Origin: Stachybotrys elegans
Taxonomy: Eukaryota > Ascomycota > Sordariomycetes > Hypocreales > Stachybotryaceae
Direction: 5' to 3'
Length of the DNA: 64,000 bases
Assembly: GCA_020746835.1 (NCBI GenBank)
Contig: JAGPNK010000005.1
Coordinates: 2,232,001 to 2,296,000 of the forward strand
This document shows, piece by piece, positions 34,787-47,431 of the stretch; within the stretch, counting starts at the first letter, position 1, and every line of letters starts with the position of its first letter. Position numbers and translations under genes: made by a program. The notes beneath the pieces are model-generated. The model had not been told where the DNA came from, did no database searches, and saw only the letters and a program-made list of their open reading frames with translations.

Positions 34787-37700
34787 ATGGCTCCTTCATA
34801 CATCAAAGTCCCTGAAAGGGACTCCGACGCTGGCGCCGGGCTCTCTCCCACGAGGCCTGTACACATGGCCACCACCACCCTGCGTGTGGGCGGCATGACG
34901 TGAGTTGCGGTCCTTGGTCGTTGTTGCGCAATTCGCACGACTCTCGCGCGAAGCTTTGCTAACTAGTCGCGATAGCTGTGGCGCATGTACTTCCGCCGTC
35001 GAATCCGGCTTCAAGGGCGTCGACGGTGTTGGCAGCGTCTCTGTCAGCCTCGCAATGGAGCGCGCCGTCATTATGCACGACCCTTCGGTTATCCCAGCCG
35101 AAAAAGTCCAGGAGGTCATCGAGGATCGGGGGTTCGACGCCGAAGTATTGTCCACCGACCTCGTGAGCCCCGTCGCCACCCGCTTTGCCGACGTCGATTC
35201 CGAGAGCGGTCCTCAGACAGCCACGACAACTGTCGCCATCGAGGGCATGACGTGCGGCGCATGCACCTCGGCCGTCGAGGGAGGCTTCAAGGATGTGCCC
35301 GGAGTCAAGAGCTTCACCATCTCCCTGATCTCTGAGCGTGCCGTTATCGAGCACGACCCTAGCTTGCTCACTGCCAGCCAAATCACCGAAATCATCGAGG
35401 ACCGCGGCTTCGATGCTAGCATTGTGGATTCAACCGTGTCCAGAGCTTCGGCGGCCACGAGTTCCAAGCCTACCAGCACGATCGCCATGACCACGGTGGC
35501 TATCGAAGGCATGACCTGCGGCGCCTGCACATCCGCCGTCGAGGGCGGCTTCAAGGACCTCGATGGCATCCTCAGGTTCAACATCAGCTTGATTGCCGAG
35601 CGCGCTGTCATCACTCATGATACAGCCAAGATATCACCCGAGAAAATCGTTGAGATTATTGAGGACAGAGGTTTCGACGCCACCGTTCTGTCCACCCAGC
35701 AAGCCGCTGGCGACCAGTCTGGGTCAAGCTCCACTGCCCAGTTCAGAATCTACGGATGTGCCGATGCCGCCACTGGTACTGCTCTCGAAGAGAAGCTGCT
35801 CGAAACCTCAGGCATCACTGCAGCCTCATTCAGCTTTGCTACAGAGCGGCTCACTGTCACTCACCAGCCCGCCGTCATTGGACTTCGAGGGATTGTCGAA
35901 ACCATCGACGCCATCGGCCTCAACGCCCTCGTGGCTGATGGCCAGGACAACAATGCGCAGCTAGAGTCCTTGGCCAAGACGCGCGAGATCACGGAGTGGC
36001 GCACCGCTTTCAAGATCTCTTTTGCGTTTGCTTTCCCCGTTTGGTTCATGAGCATGATCGTCCCAATGTGCATACCGGCTTGGGATCTGACCAAAATCAA
36101 ACTAATTCCAGGCCTCTATCTCGGCGATGTCATTTACCTGATTCTTACGATTCCCGTTCAGTTCGGCATCGGCAAGCGCTTCTACGTCTCAGCATTCAAG
36201 TCGATCAAGCACGGCTCCCCAACCATGGATGTTCTCGTCATCCTGGGCACGTCGAGTGCCTTCTTCTTCAGTGTCGCCGCCATGCTCGTCTCGTTCCTCC
36301 TGCCACCCCACACGCCGCCCAGGACAATTTTTGAGACGAGCGGTATGCTCATCACCTTCATCACGCTGGGTCGGTGGCTAGAGAAGAGTGCCACGGGCCA
36401 AACCTCCAAGGCGCTTTCCCGTCTGATGTCCCTCGCTCCCTCCATGGCCACAATTTACGCCGACCCTATCGCCGCCGAGAAGGCTGCCGAGAGCTGGGCC
36501 AAGTCCTCTGGTGAGCCGGCCACGCCCAACCCCGCTACCTCCAACGGAGCTGCCGGTTCTGCCCACGAGGAGAAGATCATTGCTACAGAGCTGTTGCAGG
36601 TCGGTGACATTGTCATCATCAGGCCCGGTGATAAGATTCCCGCCGATGGTGTCATCGTTCGCGGAGAGACGCACGTCGATGAGAGCATGGTCACAGGAGA
36701 GGCCATGCCAGTGCTAAAGAAGCTCGACAGCAATGTGATTGGAGGTACCGTCAACGGAAGCGGGCGTGTTGATTTCCGAGTCACACGAGCCGGCCGAGAC
36801 ACGCAGCTCAGCCAGATTGTCAAGCTGGTGCAGGAAGCGCAGACTACCCGCGCCCCTATCCAGCAGCTCGCCGACACGTTGGCTGGCTTCTTTGTTCCCA
36901 CGATTCTGGCCCTTGGATTCGGAACGTTCCTCGTCTGGATGGTCCTGAGCCACGTCCTGGCCAACCCACCCAAAATCTTCCTGTCTGAGGACAGTGGTGG
37001 TAAGGTTATGGTCTGCTTCAAGCTCTGCATCTCGGTCATCGTCTTTGCGTGCCCCTGCGCGCTCGGTCTCGCTACCCCCACAGCAGTCATGGTAGGCACT
37101 GGTGTGGGTGCTGAAAATGGTATCCTGATCAAGGGAGGCGCCGCGCTCGAGAGGGTTACCAAGGTGACCCAGGTCATCCTAGACAAGACGGGTACCATCA
37201 CCCTGGGCAAGATGAGTGTGGCCAGCATGGGACTGGTTTCTGGGTGGAAGGACAGCCATGAGCGCGAGCGTCTTTGGTGGACCATTGTTGGACTTGCCGA
37301 GATGGGAAGCGAGCACCCTGTCGGACGCGCTGTTCTCCTGGCCGCCAAGGAAGCTCTCGGGCTCGATGGCGAGGGCACAATCGAAGGCTCTGTGGGTGAT
37401 TTCAAGGCCAGAATTGGAAAGGGTGTCGACGCACTTGTAGAACCTGCGGTCGGTACTGGGCGAACGCGTTATCGAGTCCTGGCAGGCAACGCTCAGTTCC
37501 TGGAGCAAAATGGTGTGACGATTCCCGAGGATGCCATCGAGGCTTCGGAAGAACTCAACGCGTCAGCTCTCACGGCTAAGCACAAGACCAAAGCCTCGAT
37601 TGCCAGGCCAGCCGCCGGCACGACCAACATCTTCGTCGCCATCGACGAGCAGTACACGGGCCATCTCTGCCTGTCCGACACCATCAAGGACGGCGCGGCG

Positions 37701-38393
37701 GCAGCCATCTCGGTGCTGCATCGGATGAAGATCAAGACAGCAATGGTCACGGGCGATCAGCGATCAACAGCACTTGCTGTGGCCGCCGCGGTTGGCATTT
37801 CCGAGGACGACGTGTACGCGGGCGTGAGCCCCGACGAGAAGCAGTCCATCATCAAGCAGATCCAGGAGCGCGGGGAGATTGTGGCCATGGTGGGCGACGG
37901 CATCAACGACTCGCCGGCGCTTGCTACGGCAGACGTTGGCATCGCCATGTCCAGCGGAACTGACGTTGCCATGGAGGCGGCTGACGTGGTGCTGATGCGG
38001 CCGACGGACCTGATGGACATCCCCGCGGCGCTGCATCTGACGCGCACCATCGTGCGACGCATCATGATGAACCTGGCGTGGGCATGCATGTACAACGTTA
38101 TCGGACTCCCCATTGCCATGGGTCTCTTCCTGCCGCTGGGCGTGCACATGCACCCCATGATTGCGGGCATGGCCATGGCCTGCAGCAGCGTCAGCGTCGT
38201 CCTCAGCAGTCTGCTCCTCAAGCTGTGGAAGCGCCCGCGCTGGATGGAAGAGGCTGCCGGCCGCACCAGCGACGACGGGCTCCTGTGGAAGAGGGGCCGC
38301 GGCGTCGTCGGCTGGGTCCGGGAGATGGTCTTCGGCCGCCGTGCTCGCAAGGGCGACGAGGGCTATGTCCCGCTCCAGAACATGGATGCCTAA
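34787..38393 (+). CDS. CCC2: Copper-transporting P1B-type ATPase (Ccc2/ATP7 family)
   Basis: A 1176-aa copper pump expected in the late Golgi, loading copper into secreted oxidases such as laccase and the ferroxidase of iron uptake. Exons are 34787-34899 and 34976-38393; the 76-bp intron splits the Thr codon of the first metal-binding motif. Three heavy-metal-associated domains each carry GMTCGACTSAVE (Cys pairs near 39/42, 131/134 and 219/222). A fourth domain-like segment (about 270-340) keeps the fold pattern but has lost the Cys pair. Then come the membrane segments, VTGEAMP near 610, the transport motif Cys-Pro-Cys near 729-731, phosphorylation site DKTGTIT near 774, the SEHPVGRA histidine loop near 816 and GDGINDSPAL near 1008. 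Yeast Ccc2 has two metal domains, so three plus a remnant is the filamentous-fungus arrangement. The start ATG opens a short soluble leader. Confidence 0.96.
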
Positions 38394-39872
38394 AACAGAG
38401 CGAGGAGGAGCTGTGCGAGGGAGAGGAGTGGTGTATATAGGGGAATGAGGTGGTCAAACCGTAGATATTGCACATAGTCTTACCTGTCCATATTTTTTTC
38501 TCTTTATTTCATTTCTACACCTTGCCTTGCCCTATCTTGGAGTTTATTTTCTTTTTCTATCTTCTGCCATTTTCTTTACATGGCTGCGCTGCACATAGGC
38601 ACATTCAAGCCACCTTGTCGATACCGATGCGCCCTTATATACATATTTATATACACACACATGAGCGAAGCAGATGTTTCCATGCCACCATCGTCATCGT
38701 CCAAGTAGCATTTTTCACTCATGACCACAGGCTATATTCCAGCAGTGATCGGCCTCCCTGACGCTCGATTCGCGGCCTCCCGCTCCCTTGCAGTGGCTTC
38801 CATCCCCTTTCAGCAAACGACATATTAACATACAATATATCCCACGGGGAGAAGCCAGACAGGCAACGGGCCGGTAATGGTAAGCGGAATCAAGGCGGTT
38901 ATGCAGAACTTTCCAACATCTCTATTTCTATCTCTGTACAGAGTGCAATTGGCACTGTCGCCGTCGATCCCTGAGCACGCCATTGCAGGGGCGATATGGT
39001 GGGAGCGCAGCCCCCGACCCATGGAGTCTTGGAATCTTGAAAACGGCCAATGTCGATCCGGAGGTAGTCATTGCGTACTTGATGGAACTATTTGACCACA
39101 ATAAGGGACAGGTCGAAAACAATACATGAGAGGTACTTGGGTTTCAGGCCGATACAAGTCGATCCCGATGAAGCCAGGATGCGGATCAAGAAAAGCGTGC
39201 ATCTAAGACAGGCGGCGAGACAATCAAGACAAGGTGTAGGCGTCATCCAAGTCCTAGGTCTCAAGTAGTATATGGCTCCTGGTCCACTCGACATCATGGG
39301 GTAGAAAGACATTGGGAAGAAGAACAGTGTGGCATGAACCAAAGGCTACGCATAATGTAAGTAGGCTGGTGTAAATATATATGTACATGATTCAAAACAT
39401 TGGTTCCACTCTGTTGGAAATGCCAACCCGTCGCAGCCAAGGCCATGGCCTTCTCTATGAATGCATCTCCTCTTTTGCACCGTAAACACTCGCCCTGTGT
39501 GCCAAGGCTCACTCGGTAGGCAAGCCAGGCAAGGATCTCTTCTCGGGACTGGACTGGGTCAGTCGAGGAAGGGAAGGGGAATGTTGCCCACCCAAAGCCA
39601 ATAAATGCAGGAAGACCGGATGTTCCATAAACCCGCCACCTAATTGTGTCCCCTAAAAGAATCACCAGGACGCCATCGAATGCTGCATCAAGAAACGTAA
39701 AAACTCCCTTTCTCAATCTTGGAACTCGCTCGTTCCGGCGTGACCTCGAAGCTTCTCTTGGTGCAGTCCCAGATTGCTCCGTTTGACTGATGCACCATGC
39801 CCAAGGAACCTCTAGCTTTGCCCTTCTAATATTTTCTTCGTCTCGTAAATTCGCCAATCACATGCCTATCCA
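38394..39872. other. Shared 3' region, copper ATPase / glycosyltransferase
   Basis: 1.5 kb separate converging stop codons. It includes a T-rich tract near 38492-38575 and TATA/ATAC repeats near 38636-38660. A 187-codon minus-strand frame (39294-39857) starts with ATG just downstream of the glycosyltransferase stop, but its sequence has no recognisable domain and it probably lies in a 3' UTR. Confidence 0.5.
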
Positions 39873-41663
39873 TTAAGGAGTCTTGGATGGGCTGCTGTGG
39901 TTGGGGCTTTTGTTCTCGCTCTTGCTTGGGTTCTCCTTTTGCTTCATCGCAGCTTTCTCAATCTCAACTTTTTCATCGTCGACATCGGCGAGACCAGCCT
40001 CTCCGCCAAACAGGATATGCTCGTTCTTAGCGCAGAGGTCTGCCCATGGGACGAAAGAGGTACCGTTCTTATCAGACCAAGCACCGCCGTACTCCGAGTC
40101 AAGGTCCTCTGCGCTGGGGAACCACGTCTTGGGCACCCACTGGCGGCCATCAATCAGCTCTTCCGAGATGAACTCGCCTTCCTGCGAAGCCTTGACAGCA
40201 GCTTTGAGGAGAGGTCGAACGAAAGGGTAGAACCAGAGCGTGGGGAATTGCTTGTCGATCCATTCCTTGGGACCCGTGCAGTGCCAGAGAGCATAGATGT
40301 GCTTGGTCACGTAGTTGGTACCCAGGCTGACGACGCTCAGCCAGTCCTTGGAGTCGGAACCAGGGTGGGCTTCGGGGATGGCGTCGTACAGCTTGGCCAT
40401 GACCTTGGACACTGTCTTGGGCATCTCAATGTCATAGGGCTTGAACTCATCGCCGGCCTTGAACATGTCCACGTCCATCTTGGCCTTGAGACCCGTTTGG
40501 TTGTATTGCATGTACCCGAAGAAGGGCTCGTATCCAGCCTTGGTCTGGAAGAGTGCCGACTCGTAGTCGATGCTGATGTGGTACTCGGTCTCCTGGTCGT
40601 CCTCTCGCACCAGAGGCACCTCACGGTCCTGGGGCCCGCCGTGAACCTCCCCACCGTTGGCGGCAACCAGAGAGCGATAGTACTCCTGGCGACCCCAAAG
40701 GTTGGACAGATAGTACTGGTCAGACTCGCTCTGCGGGAAATCGGCGTCGTAGGTAGCCTCAATCTCCTCCATGGTGGCGTCGATCATCTTGCGCATGTCC
40801 CCGGCGGGGCCGATGACAGTGCCAGAGTTCAACCAGCGCGGGTCAGCGAAGTACATCTCACCGTTGCCCGACTTGGGGCCAAAAGCCTTGGGGCCGAGAT
40901 CCGTCGATGGTACAGCCCAGCAGCGAGCAGCCTTCCAGTTAATAGGCCAGCAGATCTTGTCGGGGCCCCAAAAGATGGTCTGGCGCAGTCCAAGCTCGCG
41001 AGCCTCCTTGACGCTGATGTCGAAGCGCTTGGCGAGACGGGCGTCGGCCTTGTCGACCATCTTGAAGTAGCGCTCAATCATGACAATGGGGGGCAGCTGC
41101 ATGATGATGTCGTAACCGTCAACAATGACAACCAGGTCGTCATCCTCCTTGTCCTCGAGCTTGTTGAGGTAGCGCTGGATGGCGCGGAGCTTGGCCAGGT
41201 GAGTCTTGTGGGCATCGAGGAGACCCCGGCCGTGCCAGCCGAGCAGCATGGGGACGGGGTAGCGGTTGGCAACAGCGGAGACGACATTATAGCAGAGGTG
41301 GATGTTTGTCTGACTGGCGGGAATCAGGAAGTGCAGCTGAGACTTCTTGGGCTCCATCTTGGGAGGCTTGGGAGGCTCGAGGGCGACAGGCGGTTGCGAC
41401 GTTCCGGTGCTGGAGTCGGAGGCAGAGGGAGCGTCATTGCCAGACTTGGTTCCCTGATCGGCAGGATGAGGATCGGAGACATGGCCGGGAATGATGTTCT
41501 TGAATCTCTCCTACACATTGGTCAGTACTCACGGAACCAACGGTATGATGATGGAGTCGCTTACCGAATACTGGGCAGGCCCGGACGAGAGAAGGAGGAG
41601 GACGACAAAAACAGCGACGACAGCAATAGCGATATTGCGCCGTTTGCCCATGAAGGGGATCAT
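39873..41663 (-). CDS. Type II membrane glycosyltransferase, PLOD/procollagen-glucosyltransferase-like fold
   Basis: A 578-aa protein with exons 41663-41565 and 41510-39873. The 54-bp intron has GTAAGC and TAG ends. The first exon encodes a short cytosolic basic stretch (MGKRRN) and one hydrophobic anchor at about 11-28, a Golgi type II layout. A Pro/Ser-rich stem runs to about 90. The lumenal part has a Rossmann-like start (LHFLIPASQTNIHLCYNVV) and the acidic metal-binding motif VVIVDGYDIIMQLP. A later segment (GEMYFADPRWLNSGTVIGPA) plus DFPQSESDQYYLSNLW resembles the glycosyltransferase part of lysyl hydroxylase/PLOD proteins. The C-terminus is Lys/Glu/Ser-rich. Donor and acceptor sugars are unknown. 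A fungal cell-wall or glycoprotein role is inference. Confidence 0.8.
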
Positions 41664-42392
41664 CGTAGGCGACCGGATGCAAGCCGCGCAATGCGGGCAA
41701 GGCGAAGTATGCTGACGTACGTTGGCAAGTAGATGGATGTGTTAATGGTGACGGTAGAAGGTACACGTGCGTTGCAAGATTAGAGGTTCAAGTTGGTACA
41801 GGGAAGTGAATGAAACGAGTGTCGGTGTCGAGAATGGGAATACAAGGAAAGGGATCAAACAGCAAGCGGAAGAGGTGAAGAGGGAGGGGTGTGACGGAGA
41901 AAGAATAGTAGGTAGAAGTCCGAATATCTGGAAGAAAGTGAGACAGGGTATGTGGGCTGTTAAAGGGGATCCTGGTTCGCTGGCTAAGTACTACTTAACA
42001 CCTGAAGCTGTCTGGGCACTTCGGTGCTAGGCGGACGCTTATGGGGGACTAAGATTCTTGTTCCTGGAAAACCACGGGCTTGACTGGGCTGGAAAAGGGT
42101 GACGAAAGAGCGATGTGGTGGCGCCTCCACTGGTCTGAGTGCCTTCAGGGCGGGTTTTTTTTTCTTTCTTTTTTTCTTCAGCCGCCGCCACTACTAAAGG
42201 ATCTAAGGAAAGGAGGGAAGAAGACAGTTGGAGCAGATTACCTAGTGCAGTGGAGTGCAAGGGGAGCCTTCAGGTAGGGCAGGTACAGCGGCACAGACCG
42301 GCATGGCCTTCCAGATGGCACTCGGGAAATATGGCCAAGAGTACCAAGTCTTTTATCTTGACCGTGAGGATTAGGAGTGGGATTGGGATGGG

Positions 42393-42413
42393 GATGAGGA
42401 TGAGGATGAGGAT
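42393..42413. repeat. GATGAG microsatellite
   Basis: About three and a half tandem copies of a 6-bp unit lie in non-coding DNA upstream of the glycosyltransferase gene. Confidence 0.8.
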
Positions 42414-45400
42414 GAAGAAGTGGGGGTCAGGTTCAACAAGATCCATCCATATGCATATTTAGGCCGTATGAATAGCATCTTGGAATTGGGCTTGGAATTG
42501 GAGCCGGAACCAAGTTGGAGAGACGGCCTCGTGTAAGATGATGGTTGCCGGAGTCTGGCTGGTGGCGTCGCTAACAATACAGTACGACGGTAGCTTCGCA
42601 AGCTTTCGCAAGCCGAAGTGGGCTCGCTGCGACTAGAGATGGCCACTCCCTTCGGCTTGCTCGCTGATGAAAAGGAGCTGATGGATATGGATTGGAATAT
42701 CATGTGCAAATGCTTCTATGTTCGGCATCGACAAGAACCCGGCTTGCCGTCAGCAAGTATGGACATTCTTGAAGGCTTGAAACAGCCTCCTCTACCAACA
42801 GAAGACAACAAATAAAAGACAAGATAAAAAGAAAAAGAATAAAAGGGGGGGGGGAGCGCCGCCAAGATGGCTCGGCCATGCACCTGCAGGCCCTGGCGGG
42901 ACCCGCTAGCAGGGGATACATCGTGGAATTAGAAGCCAGGGCGGGCCTACGATGACGACTAAGGAGGAAGAAGAGAGAAAGGAGATGACAGGCTGATGCC
43001 TCGACAGCTTCTCTATGAAATTACCCAGGCACCTGATAAGATACTCCTCCTGTCACTGCTGGCGGGAACGGGAAGTATCTGCAACATGCCGTGTGAAGCA
43101 TCTGCCGAAGCTGGGAGCCTTTTGAGCCGTGTTTGCACCTGCTACAAGGCAGCATATCATCCTCTTGTTTCACCCTTTTTTTTTTTTCTCTTCTCTCTCT
43201 TTTTTTCCTTTTCCTCTGCCGTTGCTGCCTTCTCGTCCCTCGTCCGCGCCACTACCCGCACAGTTGCCTCTTGGCGCGCGCGAGAGACCAGCACATCCGT
43301 TTCTTGAAGGGGGCCAAGAGGCGGCGGCGGCGGGATGCAACCCCTGAGCAGGCGCTCGACCCTCAGAACTAGCGACTCTTCCTTTTGATTGATCCGTCGC
43401 TAGTCTAGAGGGGCAGTCGAGCCGGCTCGAAGCCGTGCGAAGCGGCTGAAGGAACCTTGCTGGATGGACAGCCACGGGAAGGGAGGAAGGGGTAATGACT
43501 CCCGTCTGTGTTCTGGCAGATAGGTATTGTATCGTAGCACCATTTTCGTTGTGACTAGAAGGGAGCATGCATGTTTGTTTGCTTCAGGTGCGCCCATCCT
43601 TTGCATCCATCGCCACCACCAACCGGACAGGTCCTTCTCTACTTCGGAGACTTCTTCCATGGCCAGTCAGTCTCGAGCCCATCTATGTCCTACTACTGCC
43701 AGACGTGGAAACCCACTGATGGGGTGGCAAAGACACGTTGGCCATGTCACGGCTCCGTGGTCAGCGAGTTACAGCTCTTCATGGTTGTGCTGACGCTTTG
43801 TGTGGTTGGAGCATGTCTTTCCTGCCCACGAGTCCTCGAAGACATGGGCGAGCCAAGTCTCAAACCATGTAAGCTTGTCTTTGCTCCAAGACATCAACGT
43901 AAGTGACCGTGATGTATGTACCTCGAAGCTGCTCTCATACCAATATTTTTTTATTTTATTTTTTGGTTTGATCCCATTATCCCTGCCAAGCCCAGCTCGC
44001 CTCGCAAAGCCGCTTCACGGCACCTCATCAGACGGCGCCAATCAAAACGGATCATCTCCGAGATGCGATCGGCATTGTCGTTTCCCCATTACATCGGACC
44101 CTTGAGCCACCTGCAATCGCATGTTTGTATATGTAGCAGGACTTACATATGATAAGACAACCTCGCCGCGCTTCCCGTTGTCGAGTCCTGGAGATACATT
44201 ACTGCTCAGCGGCAATTAAGCTTGGGCAGCCAGGCCAATGGCTCGGACTGGGTCATGGTTGTTTTCCAGATTGGGTGAGACTAGGAACCTCATTGACGAT
44301 GAACCCTCAACGGCTCCATGCACCATCGATAAGCCTGTCGAAAAGCTGCGTTTCAGCCAGCTCTCGATGTGTGTGTCCCTTACGGATGCTCCCGGTCAGA
44401 ATTGTTGAGACGCGCCCCTTTTTTCAGCTGTTGCCCTACATCCCATAGATAAGGGGCCGGTAATAAGGGGGTGGAAATGGTGCTTCCAGGTACAGTGCCG
44501 TCTCTTCCTTCTAAAGCTCCGTCATTGGCCGCAGGGTGGAATAGCTTGTAGCAATAGGTTCATAGTATCGGATCGCTCGGTCACCGAGAGTCTAGAACAG
44601 CCCGGTCAAGCCATCCTACACAAGGTCCGACTCATGCTGCCAGCAACCAGTGCCAGCCGCACCCAGCCAGAAACGCAGCTGGTCCCTCATGTATATCACA
44701 TCTCGACCACCAACATGCCATTCAGGCCGTCATGAGGTAGTAGTCGTGCTTGTCGATACATGGCATCTGGCCGTTGATGGTTAGCGTCAGGGCACCGCTA
44801 ATCCCCAACCTTGTCGCCTCAATCTCTAGCATCACGACTAGACCAGGAGGTCATCGTCCTGGGGCACGGACCCGAAGCCTCTTCAGCACAGGCAAACGGC
44901 TGAGGAGAGCGGGAGGGTTGTGGTACTTTACCAACAGCCCGAGCCCGTCAAAGTCTTTAGGGCTCCCGCTGAAAAATGAAGGCTACTTTAGATTTAAGCA
45001 TCCGTCCCGGGCAGCACAGGCCTCAGCACCTCGTATGTAAGGTACTAAGGCAAACGGAGGGGAAGGAAATGGAAAAGACAAGAAAAAGGTATGGCCAGTT
45101 GGTTAGTCCATTGAGTTTCAGCGGTATTGGAGGGTTACTTTCTTGATGCGGAAATAGACGTTGCGCCGCCTGCTCACATCAGCCCTGCCGCTCGCCCCTG
45201 GCTTAGGCGGAAGGCACCGTCTCCACAGGGAACCGGGGCGGGTTGACCAAGTAGGTGCCCCTCAACGACTTGATGAGCAGGTATCGAGCGATGTTGTACG
45301 AATAGAGGGGAATCGCTGCACCGTATTCGATGCATCGTGCATACACTCAGATGCACGATGTGATAGGTCAAACTACCATGGGCCCCTCGATGTTCGTATT

Positions 45401-45678
45401 ACCGCATATGTCTATGTATGTAGGCAAAGGTGACATCGGTCAGGTGCGTGGGTGGGATGCGATACGCCATCCCATCCCCATAATAAATGCCTAGCGGTAA
45501 GATCTATTATGAGACTGGGTGATCCTACAAGCACCAACATCACCATGCCATGCAGGCTCTCGCTGGGGCAAAAAGCAAGAGCAGGCGTTATGCCGAAAAG
45601 CGCCCATAGAAGTGGTGTGGTGTGTTTTAACCCTTCGTTCAAGCCTCGGCCGATGCTCACAGAAGGTTCCATGCATCG

Positions 45679-46128
45679 TCATCCATCATCATCTAGAGCA
45701 TCTGTGTGTGGCTGTACGGATTTGCAGTAGTGCGGGTTTTGGCAGCCGCACCTTTTGAGAAGTCCGCGCATTCTCTTGCGTGGCCCCGTAGCTACATGGC
45801 CAGTACCGTGTCGCAGCGCCATGACACTGCGGGTGATGTAGTAAGCGGCTGCTGTCGAGGTCGCGCAAAGTACCCCAAGGCCGCCCCCAAGAAACGGCGT
45901 CCCATCCACCCATTCCCCAACTGCCTTGCCAAACACCGCAAAGACGGCATCGTCTTCTTGGCCATGCGTTGGCATGAGGTCATGATTGAGTTTCCCTGCC
46001 TCATCCCCAGCCACAGGTCGGCTCTGCCCGATTCTTCCGATTGGAACCTGTGGAGGTATGTATTGAAATCGCACGGCCAGAATGAAAATTAGATGGACCC
46101 AAGATTTCATCCATCTGTCACTACGCAT
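45679..46128 (-). other. Doubtful 149-codon reading frame
   Basis: The frame starts with ATG and ends with a stop. Its middle reads like a membrane protein: a Gly-rich then Ala-rich segment (GGGLGVLCATSTAAAYY) is followed by basic residues. I do not recognise any family. No intron or promoter signal supports it, and frames of this length also arise by chance at this base composition. It could be a small orphan gene, a decayed gene fragment or nothing. Confidence 0.2.
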
Positions 46129-47431
46129 TCATGCAATAGCCTGGTCGGTCTGAAATTGCACGCCCGACTAGGCCGAACAAGTCCTCCGCGTCAGCTCTCC
46201 CCCGACGGCCCCTAAAGAGCCCCAAGATCTGATACTCATGCTGCAGTCAGTTGCTGCTGTGTCTCGTCTTGCGACGCCCATTGTGATTGTCGCCTTGGGT
46301 GTCTTGGCATGTCTGGGTAGGTCTTGGCTCGGCTGTATCGGCCGGCGTGGCGTGGCATGGCTCTCTACTTGGACGGCTCACTGCCTCCTGAAAGCTAGGT
46401 ACTACCTGAGCCTGCTGAGGTGGCCACTGTCGGTAGCTCTCATGGCGCTGTGATCCCAGGTTCCCAGGCCCCGGTACTGTACTGTATGGACAGGACAAGT
46501 AGGCCCAACGCCTCATTCCTTCCCTCCTTCCTCTCAGTCCCAGGCGATGCCCACCTAAGAGGTACCTTGTCCTGTGGCTCGGGGCTGTTGAAGGGCCTCG
46601 TTCCTCATTTCTTCGCTTTGCCTTTCCAGGTCTAGCTCGCCTGTAGCGGGTACTTTATCGTTCTCTCCCCCAATCATGGCCTTTCAGCTGATCCCCCCTT
46701 GGCTTCTACCTATTTAGCACCTTGTCCCTATTGATCTCCACGTTAGAGGTAGCCACGCCCACTCGCTCATCCTGTACCTACCTGTAGTGCCGTCATCGCT
46801 CCCCGGAACTGTACTTTCCGGTACCTTACCTAGCCCCCAGCCGTCAGTGTGTACTTGAAGGTACTTTACCGCCAGCTTAATTACACCCCTTTTTCTTAAC
46901 TTTTTTTTAACCCTTCCCGGCCTTGCGCTCTTCGCTTCGCCTTCTAAATCTTCATCCTCTCTACCTAATACCTTGTTCCTGCTGGGCCACCAATCTCCGT
47001 ACCCTCCCACCTCTGCTCCACCTAATCCTTTCCGCAACTTTCTCCCCCCCTTCTGCTGATTCTCATTATCATCCTCCTTTCACCTTCACATCGCCCTCCA
47101 GGTCGTGATTGCTTCACTCTTCGGCAGCCCGCAGCACACCCCTCCCGCCTCGCCGGATTTCGCCTGTCCACTTCTCGGCCTATCCACTGGCTACGTCTCT
47201 CCCTTGGACTTGCATCTCTAATATACTCTTCTTTTCTTCTTGCTGGATCCGCGTCGAGCCGACCGCTTACCCAGCATCTTCTTTGCGATTGTCGAACTCG
47301 AGATCCTACCCCCCGCCATCTGTCCGTCTCTACGCTACGCGCCCGTAGAATAGAGCGACCGGCTGGGACATCGGTCGTCGGTTATTATATATCACCTGCA
47401 CCTACTCGCATCCCATACCAGCAAACACACG

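Larger units (their letters stand above)
41664..47431. other. Long gene-poor intergenic region
   Basis: 5.8 kb between divergent genes with no gene I can support. It contains a GATGAG microsatellite (42393-42413), C/G and T runs near 42846 and 43181, and a CT-rich leader-like stretch from about 46500 to 47430 before the transporter. AGGTACCT-like palindromes cluster at about 46390-46880. One 149-codon minus-strand frame (45679-46128) is listed separately as doubtful. Confidence 0.5.

Noticed and set aside
36455..37405. 316-codon minus frame
   Set aside because: It is antisense to the copper ATPase core motifs.
39294..39857. 187-codon minus frame after the glycosyltransferase stop
   Set aside because: It has no domain or splice support and probably lies in the 3' UTR.
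39897..41732. 611-codon + strand frame
   Set aside because: It lies opposite the glycosyltransferase coding region and reads as a reverse-strand shadow caused by GC-ending codons. The minus-strand product has a membrane anchor, a spliced first exon and a recognisable fold pattern.
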